From positions 2,854,001-2,918,000 of the forward strand of contig CATNEN010000031.1 of NCBI GenBank assembly GCA_950097015.1: 64,000 nucleotides of DNA. Reading direction: 5' to 3'. The notes under the pieces are model-generated. The model did no database searches. It worked only from the letters and a program-made list of their open reading frames with translations, and was not told the origin of the DNA. Of this stretch, positions 33,401 to 43,018 are shown piece after piece. A program made the position numbers and the translations under genes. Source of the stretch: Macrostomum hystrix (lineage: Eukaryota > Platyhelminthes > Macrostomidae). Within the stretch, counting starts at the first letter, position 1; each line of letters starts with the position of its first letter.

Positions 33401-34729
33401 GCCAAAGAATCATCGAGGGACCCGGTGATCTCCACCGTCATGCGCTACTGTCGAGAAGGATGGCCACCAGACAGGCGAGACGAAGACGCCGAGGTGGCCC
33501 GCTTACGGAAGGTCAAAGATTCGCTCTCCTGCTGCAACGGATGTCTTCTGCAGGGCTGTCGTCTTGTGATTCCTCAAAACCTTCGGAAGGAGGTGCTGAA
33601 GATTCTCCACCTCGGACACTTTGGAATGCAGAGGATGAAGCAGCTGGCTCGATCGGCAGTCTACTGGCCGAACATCGACGACGACGTCGAGCACCTGTGC
33701 CGCGGCTGCCATAGCTGCGCTGAGCACCAAAATCATCCGCCAAAGGCCGCCGTTCATCCGTGGATGATGCCTGAGAAGCCTTGGAGTCGCCTACATCTGG
33801 ATCACGCAGTCAACTTCCTCGGCACCAACTGGCTAGTGCTCACGGACGCCTACTCGAAGTACCCGTGCATACCCCCGACGCAATCCATGTCAACGCGGGC
33901 AACGATCGAGCTTCTGGAAGAAGACTTCGCCCACTTCGGCTACCCTCACGCCATCGTCACTGACAATGCAGCGGCATTCATGGCTGAGGAGTTTCAAGCT
34001 TGGTGTCGCGAACACGGCATCGCGCACCTCACAGGAGCTCCGTATCATCCTGCAACAAACGGAGCGGCCGAACGACTGGTTCAGACCTTCAAGAAGGCCC
34101 TGAAGAAATCCAGCCTGCCACCTGCCAGGGCGCTACAGCAGTTCCTGATGCAGTACCGACGGACTCCTGCGATCAACGGCTACTCTCCGAGCGAACTCCT
34201 AAATGGCCGGCAGATCAGGACGCAGATTGATACTCTGCTGCCATCTCCAGCCCATCTCGCCCAGGATCGCCAAGTCAAGCAGGCCGAAGAGTCCAGAGCT
34301 CGGAAAAAGGTGTCTCGCGTCCGAGAAGGCTACAACGTTGGAGATCCGGTCTACGCTCGCTACTACGGACCACACCGCGAGAAGGAAGGCCGCTGGGTTC
34401 CGGCAGTGGTCACCAAGCGGCACGGCAGCCGCAGCGTCAACGTCAAGGTTGTCCCAAGCGGCCCGGTGTGGCGACGGCACTTCGACCAGCTTCAACCGCG
34501 ACACGTGTCCGCGGAAGACAGCGAGCCAGGATCACTGCCGACTCAACAAAACGAAACGGCCGGCCACCTGATGCTGCCGGCCACACCAGCGGTGGCACAT
34601 CCAGGATCTCGACCCAGGCCTCCAGGATGGCGAGCGCCGGACCAAGTCCAACACCCGCCGCCCTACGGACCAGATAATCCACGACGGTCGGCTAGGCAGC
34701 GAAAGCCACGGCTACAAATGGACTTATAG
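30467..34729 (+). CDS. Gypsy-1 gag-pol polyprotein
   Basis: One 1420-residue frame. Gag has a coiled N-terminus and two CCHC knuckles (CYRCGAKNHRANDC at 281-294; CRHCKKVGHLESVC at 301-314). The aspartic protease follows (VDTAT, 368-372; DTA in place of the usual DTG). The reverse transcriptase carries YLDD (671-674) and an unusual FGPKSAVGEF where relatives have FGLxNAPxxF. RNase H (CDAS near 819, TDHK near 886) and integrase follow. Integrase has an HHCC-type zinc region (about 1048-1084) and the D1112/D1166/E1202 triad with 35 residues between the last two. Gag and Pol are fused without a frameshift or stop, so the ratio must be set after translation. Domain order PR-RT-RH-IN is that of Metaviridae. 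Confidence 0.96.
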   Translation: MPETMQDEDIISLLRQQMEEERQQRNADRQMMLDLIRSLKPAADQSQAAALPTHVTTSTPGFSPFDATSELWPDYLARFCTFTGANSIPDDKKAQVFLTNQSPSVYKLLSNLAAQQTPRKEINKLTMDEIEKFMEEQYDTKRFIVRERFRFWSDMRRKPGETIQEMAARIRQDATTCDFSSIKDPLDEALRTRFICSVRNEAVLKALFKLKVEELTFARAVEIAIETEEAARVAKETVYGDKSSPVNKVKQKVRRPGATSAKFTTDSTASRSTTDSASGSCYRCGAKNHRANDCRFKDATCRHCKKVGHLESVCRSKAKGSAPAANFKKPVKQVEEHVLVHAVARTEDDLPKLEVSIHIQGKALAIEVDTATNGNFITESFWKKLGTPPLEVAMSRYESASRHDLPVLGTFVGKTTLPGSAPEHDIQYIVTQVPGLNLLGRTATKLLGISVDKLLGAASAIQEVNAVFDHLPPDEALQKACRNLCDEFPDLWKDELGCLKDFKLELQFNPDAKPVFRKARPVPFAIREELERAYDEGIRRGIWEPTDFNDYGTPVVPVRKPSTGSEQPKLRVCGDYSCTINPQLEDNRHPLPLPEELLQKLGGSYCFSKVDLADAYNQIELGPMSQRRLALSTHRGVLLQKRLAFGPKSAVGEFQFIMEMVAGDLPGVVFYLDDYLVGGATADEHLANLRRLFQRLSDKGVRCRREKCKFAMPSIEYLGYVLSKEGIAKGTKVDAVRERPPPKDVSSLRSFLGSVQFYAKFLPPSMATISEPLYRLTRRDTPWTWKDAEQRAFDQIKEELSSDNVLVHYNADLPLGLSCDASNVGIGAVLFHRYPDGSERPIANASKSLTDAQRRYPQIQKEALSIIFGLKKFFQYLFNRKFILVTDHKPLISLFGPEKETPVMAANRLARWANLLHNFTYEVEYRQTKSHGNADALSRLPMGDDPDFDGEESTADFDMVCAIKVLSLQIQPADASAVAKESSRDPVISTVMRYCREGWPPDRRDEDAEVARLRKVKDSLSCCNGCLLQGCRLVIPQNLRKEVLKILHLGHFGMQRMKQLARSAVYWPNIDDDVEHLCRGCHSCAEHQNHPPKAAVHPWMMPEKPWSRLHLDHAVNFLGTNWLVLTDAYSKYPCIPPTQSMSTRATIELLEEDFAHFGYPHAIVTDNAAAFMAEEFQAWCREHGIAHLTGAPYHPATNGAAERLVQTFKKALKKSSLPPARALQQFLMQYRRTPAINGYSPSELLNGRQIRTQIDTLLPSPAHLAQDRQVKQAEESRARKKVSRVREGYNVGDPVYARYYGPHREKEGRWVPAVVTKRHGSRSVNVKVVPSGPVWRRHFDQLQPRHVSAEDSEPGSLPTQQNETAGHLMLPATPAVAHPGSRPRPPGWRAPDQVQHPPPYGPDNPRRSARQRKPRLQMDL

Positions 34730-34758
34730 ACTTTCTATCAGCTGTACTCACAGTTTTG

Positions 34759-34767
34759 GTGGGGAGG
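34759..34767 (+). other. Polypurine tract
   Basis: GGTGGGGAGG-type purine run directly before the 3' LTR, the usual plus-strand primer site. Confidence 0.7.
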
Positions 34768-35099
34768 TGTTGTGGGTTTCGTTACGATAATTCCGTAAAT
34801 AGTTTTCCAGAACTTTCTACCACTTGTTATAACACTCTGTTGTTTCCAGAATCTTCTCTGCGCCTCCCCCGCGGGCTATCTATGAGAACTTTCTAGAAAG
34901 TTCTCCCACTCGCTCCCCAGGCTATAAATAGAAACCCCCGCGCGGTGCACACACTCAAAAACTTTCCAGTATTTAATAATACTGCTGTTACAAATATACG
35001 CTTATCCAGTCGACTGCCGAGTGCTCCTTTCGGCGCTATACTTACATTTACCAACACTACAATTGGAATCTCTGTATTCGTTACTTCAAGAATACAACA
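34768..35099 (+). repeat. 3' LTR of Gypsy-1
   Basis: 332 bp, reads the same as the 5' LTR. Its heat-shock promoter points toward the HDAC gene, whose ATG lies about 500 bp downstream on the same strand. Confidence 0.97.
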
Positions 35100-35104
35100 G
35101 TAAC

Positions 35105-35606
35105 TATATTGGGTAATTTTTTATAGCTAATATAGTGGCTGCTATATCGATGAAATTGAAACACAAAGTATAAAAGTGTATATAATTTGTAATATACATT
35201 TATATGTATGTATTTTACTTTCACGAAGGGACTTCGGTAAAGTAAAAGAGTCATGATTACAATAAGTTTAAAAGAGTTTCATTACTTTATTAAATTTTTA
35301 TATGACTATTTTCAGCTTAATTAATTTTTATAATTACATCAAGCTTGATAATCATACTTAATAAGCTGGGTATTTGATATGTCATTGTGCTGATCATCGT
35401 AAATCACGAGGCTTGGCAAAGAAACATTAAAGTTTTTACGACTACACATTTGCCGTCCATGTTTGTTTCCCCTTGCAAACAAAGAGTAAGTTGTCTGATG
35501 CTAATAAGATCGAGATTCTGTTTTGCTCTAGAACTGAGTTGCAGGCTGACAGTCTATTAGATTCTTTTCTGCACGTTCACATTATTAACGTTGATCTGGT
35601 GTGGAA
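35105..35606. other. Upstream region of the HDAC gene
   Basis: AT-rich, with no clear TATA box at a useful distance. The Gypsy-1 3' LTR abuts it. Confidence 0.5.
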
Positions 35607-38600
35607 ATGACATCTGCTTTGACTGGAACTAAGAAACGTGTTTGCTACTATTATGATGGTAAGTCGAATTTTTAGACTAGATTATGAGATTACCACTTGT
35701 TTGTAGTACAGTGCTAGTTGTGTCTATTAAAATATATCGTATTTTAATTATCTTTATCGCTCAGAATCTTGCAATCAATACCGATTAGCATTAGCTTTAT
35801 CCATACCATAGACATAGTCAGTAATATCCCTTTGCTTGGAAAATTCCAGCACAGAATGAGTTTGAACAGGCACCAACTCAGAGCTCTAGCAAAAGGTAGA
35901 AAGAGCTAGCTATTCATATTTAGTTATTTCACTTTCAGACTTTCAACTTAAGTGTAAATAGACAAGCCTAACATAGTTAGGATCCTGTCTTATGTGAGAA
36001 AGAATTGAACATTCATTTTGGAGTCCCTTTCCTTTAGGATGGCTTTATTATCTGGCTGCGTTTTTGCAATCCCTTAATCGTAATGTGGTCCAAAAAGTGG
36101 AAACTGATTTCACAAATTGCATTATATATCTCTTTGCTAAGGAAAGAAAGTCCCTTATTTTTGGCTAACAAGTTTTTCTAGTCTAGTTTTCCATGCCAGC
36201 ATGTGAAAGACCCAAAAACGTTTAGGTCTGCCTATGATTTGGGCTGGTGGGTAGGGCTGGCTCTGACTTCATGTAGCTCTAGATGAATGAGGGGGTAGGT
36301 ATAAAATATACATTAGTGTAAGGATGATTTGTGCACGCAAGTTGTGCATATCAAGCCTGTTGTCCCTATCACCCTCTGTCACCCATTGATTCTAAACATA
36401 GGGGCAAGGAAAGGTTTGACACAAATTAAAAAACTAGGCCCCTAAGTGTTTTACTTGCCTGACAGAAAAAAACTACAATTCTTTCTTTAATTAACAGCTA
36501 GTTCTAATCTTGGGCATTGACTATAAAATACAATGGTATCAACATAGGCCTAACCATAGAAATAGCACAAACAGACATAAGGCAATTTTGCATTGACAAA
36601 GAACTTTTTTAGAGATAAATGGAAAGGCACAGTGCTTTATCTGCATAGGAACTGTCACTGTTTTCAAGAATGCTTATATCTGCCTTCATTTGGATTCTGC
36701 ACAAGGCATCAAGGTATATAACAATAGACACTGTTGCTTGCCAGAATGTAGCAATAAAAACCATAGTTTTGTAAAATTCAGCTATAATTATCTGTATATT
36801 TAGATAAAAGTAACAATAACTACTATTATTTAAATAGCCAAGCAACATTTTTTACAAATTGCCATAAGCTGGTGCATGCATTAAGAATACTTTATTGACT
36901 ATAGTACTTATTAAATTAATATTTATACTAAAATGTTTGTTAGCCAAGTTGTATCCATAATAAAGTGGTATCAAAAATAGCAAATATTTAAGCTAGTGAA
37001 CAAAATATTTATGAAAGGTAAAGAAAATTGCGTGATGAAATTTAGTGTAGTGGTATACCAATGGACCCCTTTCAAACTTCGACATTTAATATTTAGTTAC
37101 CTTTAACATAGTAGTATATAGTAATATAACAAATACTACTACAAATACTAAAAGGTACATACAACTACAAATACATTTTTTTCTTCTTGCAATGGGTAAC
37201 TTGGTCTGAGTAGTAAAAAAGCAACTTTAGTGTCCCTCTGGGGGCACAGGCAGAATTTTAGGATTCATACAATCCCCTAATGCAAATTACACTTGTCCTC
37301 TCAATCAGCTAATACTCCCCTCCCTGTTGGCCCCAAACATAATCACCTCTTGGCTGGCAACCTAGGCAGACAAAACCTACTCTCTCCAGCAGCAGAAAAC
37401 TAATGTCCCCCAGGAGCAGAGAACCAATGTCCCCCAGCAGCAAATAAACAATGTCCCTTAATAGCAGAGAACCAATTAAGTGTCCCCCTAGCAGCAGAGA
37501 ACTAATGTCCCCCCAGCAGCAGAGAACTAATGTCCCCTAAGCAGCAAATAACCAATGTCCCCCCAGCAACAAAGAACCAATGTCGCCAAACAGAAGAGAA
37601 CCTCCATAATACCAGGCTACCAAACCCCCCACAAGAAATTGGTAGCCCCCCACACAAAACTTTCTCCCCTTGACAGCAAACCATTGCCCCCATATAGCAG
37701 AGAAATTATGATTTTAGTCAGCCCTGCAAATATCTCCCAGCAGTTAACCAGTAACCCCTTTAGCAGAGAAAAATATCCTATTTTAGCAGAAAAATGTTTT
37801 TCCAATAACATATTTCAGAATTTAATTAAAAAATACAAAGCACTAAAAATCAGTAAGCCAAGGACAGTTGAGAATGATTTACACAAATTACTACGCAAGG
37901 ATGTCGACCAATGTCCCTCAGCAGGTAATGAATGTTCCTCAGCAAGTAATGAATGTCCCTCAGCAAGTAATGAATGTCCCTCAGCAGGTAATGAATGTCC
38001 CTCAGCAAGTAATGAATGTCCCTCAGCAGGTAATGAATGTTCCTCAGCAGGTAATGAATGTCCCTCAGCAGGTAATGAATGTCCCTCAGCAAGTAATGAA
38101 TGTCCCTCAGCAAGTAATGAATGTCTCTAAGCAGGCAACCAATGTCTCCCTTTAGCAAAGAACTAATGACACATTTAGCATGTAACCTGCTAAATGTTGG
38201 CTTTATTGCAAAAACGTGGCTATGTCTGCAGGTGATTGAATGTTAAGTCCCAAGGAATTTCATGGAACTTTAGTTCCCTTTGATTAAAACCTGAGATTCG
38301 AACTCCCGACCATGTAAGAGTTGTATTCAAAAGTCCAAAGCTCTAACTACTCGTACTCGGCCACTGGACTAATCTACACACGGATTAATACCTTTAGAGA
38401 GCTCAAAAGTAATGATATACTTTAATTGCTTATTTAAATGTAAAAATCGGATTAACAAGGTTGAAATCAAACCCATTTGAAACGCCAGGCGACATCGGCA
38501 ACTACTACTACGGGCAGGGCCACCCGATGAAGCCGCACCGCATAAGAATGACACACAACCTGCTGCTGAACTACGGCCTGTACCGCAAGATGGAGATCTA

Positions 38601-40357
38601 CCGGCCGCACAAGGCCACGGCCGAGGAGATGACGCGCTTCCACAGCGACGACTACATCAAGTTCCTGCGCTCCATCCGGCCTGACAACATGCACGAGTTC
38701 AACAAGCAGATGCAGCGCTTCAACGTTGGCGAGGACTGTCCCGTGTTCGACGGCCTGTACGAGTTCTGCCAGCTCAGCACCGGCGGCTCCATCGCCGGGG
38801 CCGTCAAGCTAAACAAGTGTGCCACCGACATCGCCATTAACTGGGGCGGCGGCCTCCATCACGCCAAAAAGTCCGAGGCCTCCGGCTTCTGCTACGTCAA
38901 CGACATTGTGCTGGCCATTCTCGAGCTGCTCAAGTACCATCAGCGGGTGCTGTACGTTGACATCGACATTCACCACGGCGACGGCGTCGAGGAAGCCTTC
39001 TACACCACCGACCGCGTCATGACCGTCTCGTTCCACAAGTACGGCGAGTACTTTCCCGGCACCGGCGACCTCAAGGACATTGGCGCCGGCCGCGGCAAGC
39101 ACTACGCCGTCAACTTCCCGCTCAGGGACGGCATTGATGACGACGCCTTCGAGCAGATCTTCGCTCCCGTCATCACCAAGGTCATGGAGCACTACCGGCC
39201 CTCCGCCATCGTCCTGCAGTGCGGCGCCGACTCTCTGGCTGGCGACCGTCTCGGCTGCTTCAACCTATCGCTGAAGGGCCACGGCCGCTGCGTCCAGTTC
39301 ATGAAGAAGTTTGACACCCCCCTGCTTCTGCTGGGTGGCGGTGGCTACACGATCAGGTGGGTCCGGGCTGTGGGTGGCTTCTGCTGGCTAGAATGCAGCA
39401 TCAGGCAGCTGGGCAGCATCAGGCAGCTGGGCAGCTGGGGATGGAGCATCAGGCAGCTGGGGATGCAGCATCAGGTAGTTGGGGATGCAGCATCAGGCAG
39501 TTGGGGATGCAGCATCAGGCAGCTGGGGATGCAGCATCAGGCAGCTGGGGATGCAGCATCAGGCAGCTGGGGATGCAGCATCAGGCAGCTGGGGATACAG
39601 CCTTATGCAGATGGGGATTCAACGAATCCCGCCTCCGCAGGAACGTGGCCCGCTGCTGGACCTACGAGACGGCCATCGCTCTGGGCCAGGAGATCCCAAA
39701 CGAGCTGCCCTACAATGACTACTTCGAGTACTTCGGACCGGACTTCAAGCTGCACATCCAGCCGTCGAACATGTCCAACCAGAACACCCCGGAGTACCTG
39801 GAGAAGATCAAGACTCGCCTGCTGGAGAACCTGCGAATGCTGCCCAACTCACCTGGAGTTCAGATGCAAGGTGAGCTCTGGCTTCTGTGCTCAAATCCCA
39901 CCTGCTTTAGATCCCACCCACTGCACCATCCTAATCTGTGTCATACAAATACATACAACTCATAAAAATCCCACACAGTCTCATACGAATCCCATAGAGT
40001 CTCACAGATCCCATATCAGAGAATTCTCAAACTCCAACACCCGCAGACATCCCGGAGGACGGCATGGTGGTGGACGCGGACGTGGCGCAGGAGGAGGCGG
40101 AGCAGGACCGCGGCAAGCGGGACGAGCAGCGGGTGAGCATTCGCTCGTCTGACAAGCGCGTCTCCGGCGACAACGAGCTCAGCGACAGCGAGGACGAGGC
40201 CGGCGACGGCCGGCGCGACGTCAGGTCGCACAAGCGGCAGAAGCGGGACAGCCGCGGCGAGTCGGCCGCCAAGCCCGAAGGCGTCGCCAAGAACGGCGAC
40301 GGTGCCGGCAAGGCTGACTCAGCAACCAAGGGGGACAGCGAGGCGAAGACGGATTGA
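35607..40357 (+). CDS. HDAC1: Class I histone deacetylase (HDAC1/2)
   Basis: Exons 35607-35658, 38489-39356, 39641-39870 and 40047-40357 join in frame to 486 residues; all introns are GT-AG. It removes acetyl groups from lysines of nuclear histones in Sin3/NuRD-type complexes. Exon 1 gives the N-terminus ending RVCYYYD, which exon 2 continues as [18 protein letters not shown]. Zinc and catalytic residues are present: GGLHHAKKS (His 141/142), [14 protein letters not shown] (Asp 177, His 179), [14 protein letters not shown] (Asp 265) and GGGGYTIR (Tyr 304), numbered by a +1 offset to human HDAC1. The tail is acidic then basic (SDSEDE, HKRQKR), as in the family. Introns 1 and 2 contain minisatellites, and intron 1 a SINE. 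An apparent uninterrupted frame across intron 2 is accidental. Confidence 0.96.
37380..38140. repeat. Minisatellites in HDAC intron 1
   Basis: Degenerate copies of a roughly 24-bp unit (AATGTCCCCCAGCAGCAGAG) at 37380-37570, then about ten good copies of a 21-bp unit (AATGAATGTCCCTCAGCA) at 37910-38130. The two units share the core AATGTCCCYCAGCA, so the second probably arose from the first. Confidence 0.9.
38225..38378 (-). mobile_element. tRNA-derived SINE in HDAC intron 1
   Basis: On the minus strand an A-box-like TGGCCGAGTACGAGTAG (near 38347-38363) and B-box-like GGGAGTTCGAATC (38295-38307), followed by a body. Resembles a tRNA-Ser/Leu head but cannot fold as a full tRNA. It ends about 110 bp before the intron acceptor. 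Confidence 0.65.
39385..39600. repeat. 22-bp minisatellite in HDAC intron 2
   Basis: About nine copies of GGGGATGCAGCATCAGGCAG plus CT, filling most of the 284-bp intron. Confidence 0.93.
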
Positions 40358-41245
40358 AGGAATCGTCTGTGGACTCTTCTCTCGGCAGCTTTACTAATTT
40401 AATCCCCGTGCACCCATTGAGGAGAAACCGCAGCTGAAGGATCCCAATTCTGATTCAGTTCAAGATCCCAATCGCATAGAGATGTCACCCTGGCTCTTTT
40501 AAAATCAAACTATGCTACTCTTGATCTGTTTAGGCGCATATTCTCCGTAGTAGCCTACTCACTTGGTTTCTTCTAGTAAGTAGTATAATTGGCATATCGC
40601 ATTGTTTTTTATTTTGTTGTTAAATACGACTTTAATGAGTGTTTTTATTAAATATTCAGGGCTAGTTCGGTTAAAAATCTAATTCGTTGTATTTTATGAG
40701 TTTATCGGAAGTCTAATTTATCTTTTCGTCTTGCATAGTGTTGTTTGAAAATCGTTACACACTTGCTAGCTTGTACTTTTATTCTCTCAGTTTCTAAAAA
40801 AATACATTTCTCTACTGCTTTTTTAATGCTTGCAGTCAAAACAAATAAAAATATTGCCGCATCCAACACTTTATTGTCCACGCCGTTGCTACTAATTAGC
40901 TGAAAACCGTTAAAGTTGTTTCTCATTTCTCATTGATGTCTCATACGAGCGTACAAATCCATAAAAATATTATGCAGGTCTTTAGTTAACAGATTTGGTA
41001 AATTTCAAACTTTTGAAACATATTAGGTAAATTCTAGACTTTAAGTACGACAGAAGCAAATAGGAACTCCACTTTGTTATCAAGGTCATTGGAGCATTAC
41101 TGACTTAGCGACAAAACTGGAGGGACAGAGATCGAGAAGCACCCATATCTCTGCTGTAGTCTATGCGTCTACTGATTAAAACAAAAATTCTGTCTTTTTT
41201 GCAAAAAAAATTTACCTGCTCTGCAACTATTTTTCGTCAAGATAG
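40358..41245. other. HDAC 3' flank
   Basis: Presumed 3' UTR with ATTAAA near 40647 as a possible poly(A) signal. No other gene seen. Confidence 0.5.
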
Positions 41246-42230
41246 TTGGAAAGGAACGTTAAAAACATTGTTTTAGAATTCGGGGTGTTAGTTAACAGAT
41301 TTAGTAAATTCGGGACTTTAGTTAACAGATTTAGTAAATTCGGGACTTTAGTTAACAGATTTGGTAAATTCGGGACTTTAGTTAACAGATTTGGTAAATT
41401 CGGGACTTTAGTTAACAGATTTGGTAAATTCGGGACTTTAGTTAACAGATTTAGTAAATTCGGGACTTTAGTTAACAGATTTGGTCAATTCGGGACTCCG
41501 GAAAACAGATTTTAGGAATATGGACTTTACTTAACAGATTTTGTAAATTCGGGACTTTAGTTAACAGATTTTGTAAATTCGGGACTTTAGTTAACAGATT
41601 TGGTAAATTCGGGACTTTAGTTAACAGATTTGGTAAATTCGGGACTTTAGTTAACAGATTTAGTAAATTCGGGACTTTAGTTAACAGATTTGGTCAATTC
41701 GGGACTCCGGAAAACAGATTTTAGGAATATGGACTTTACTTAACAGATTTTGTAAATTCGGGACTTTAGTTAACAGATTTTGTAAATTCGGGACTTTAGT
41801 TAACAGATTTAGTAAATTCGGGACTTTAGTTAACAGATTTAGTAAATTCGGGACTTTAGTTAACAGATTTGGTAAATTCGGGACTCCGGAAAACAGATTT
41901 TAGGAATTCGGGACTTTGGAAAACAGATTTTAGGAATTCGGGACTCCGGAAACCGATTTAAGGGAGTCGGGACTCCGGAAACAGATTTTAGGGAGTCGGG
42001 ACACCGGAAACAGATTTTAGGGAGTCGGGACTCCGGAAACAGATTTTAGGGAGTCGGGACACCGGAAACAGATTTTAGGGAGTTGGGACTCCGGAAACAG
42101 ATTTTAGGGAGTTGGGACTCCGGAAACAGATTTTAGGGAGTCGGGACTCCGGAAACATATTTAAGCAATTCGGGACTCTGTAAAATAGGTTTCAGGAATT
42201 CAGGACTCTGGAAACAGATTTCAGGAATAT
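41246..42230. repeat. 30-bp minisatellite with higher-order structure
   Basis: A 30-bp unit containing TTAGTTAACAGATTTAGTAA in the left two-thirds, grading into a 27-28-bp derivative (GACTCCGGAAACAGATTTTA) on the right. A seven-unit block with a CTCCGGAAAACAG marker recurs with a period of about 209 bp (markers near 41483 and 41692). Confidence 0.95.
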
Positions 42231-43018
42231 GTAAAGGTATGCACACTGTAAAGTTCTTTCTAAGAAATAAAATAATTTTACGCATAAATAGAACTTTTAT
42301 ATTAGTTTTTTCATTGCTGCTAGAAAATATAAAGAAGGAAAATCGTATAATTGATATAATCAATTAAAAAAAAGGCTCCTAAAAAAGTTAAAAAGTGCAA
42401 AGCATCCTAGCTAAAAAATCGGATCCAATTGCTCGCTCCATCGGCCCGTGCAGATGCAGAGGCTTCAGTTGAAGTTGTATTTTGCGTCCCCACTTCGCAG
42501 TCGCATATATTAATTATAGTATCAACGTGAAACACTAGCAGCGCCCTGGGACAAGCGGGGTTTCCTTTGCTAGCTTGCAGGGGCTGTAAAAACCGGTTTT
42601 AGCCGGTTCACTCCACCGCCTGGGCCTTGCCTTTCGCCTCCGCCACCCCGCTGGTATGGGTAGGAAGGGTGGGGGACGAAAGACGGGAATGTACACCCCA
42701 ATGTACAGTGTGAGCCTCCTTGCCTTTACAAATTAGGGGGTAGTTTGGGAGACTCATTTTCGGCGTCTCCCCAAAAGAGGGATTGCCGGAGCAGTGAACA
42801 GGGGAGAATGCTCCGTTAATTCTCTTAGTTATTCAACAAGCCCTATTAAGTAGCCGCAATTGTATAGTAGCATTAAGAAGTTTAATTACATAGTGAACAG
42901 TGGCCAGATTGAACTGTGGCACACTATCTCGATGTGAAGTTGAAGAAATAAATTAAAGAGATTGACCTCGAGCTGGCCGCATTCAGTGTGCTTAATAATT
43001 ATTGCAAAATACTGATCG
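42231..43018. other. Upstream region of the TRP channel gene
   Basis: No gene. A small CCGGTT-rich palindrome lies at about 42587-42608. No clear promoter box recognised. Confidence 0.5.

Larger units (their letters stand above)
30036..35099 (+). mobile_element. Complete Ty3/Gypsy LTR retrotransposon (Gypsy-1)
   Basis: A 5064-bp element with two 332-bp LTRs that read as identical, a 5-bp target duplication GTAAC (30031-30035 and 35100-35104), a primer-binding-site candidate, one intact gag-pol frame and a purine tract before the 3' LTR. There is no env. LTR identity and the intact frame point to a recent insertion, possibly still active. Confidence 0.97.

Noticed and set aside
30467-34729. 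An endogenous retrovirus with env
   Set aside because: Only about 40 bp separate the gag-pol stop from the 3' LTR, so there is no room for env.
38290-38363. A true tRNA gene on the minus strand
   Set aside because: A- and B-box-like motifs are present, but arms do not pair as a full cloverleaf and the similarity continues into a SINE-like body.
38461-40152. A single 563-residue HDAC frame
   Set aside because: It reads through introns 2 and 3 by chance; splicing restores the conserved [17 protein letters not shown] joint and the family C-terminus.
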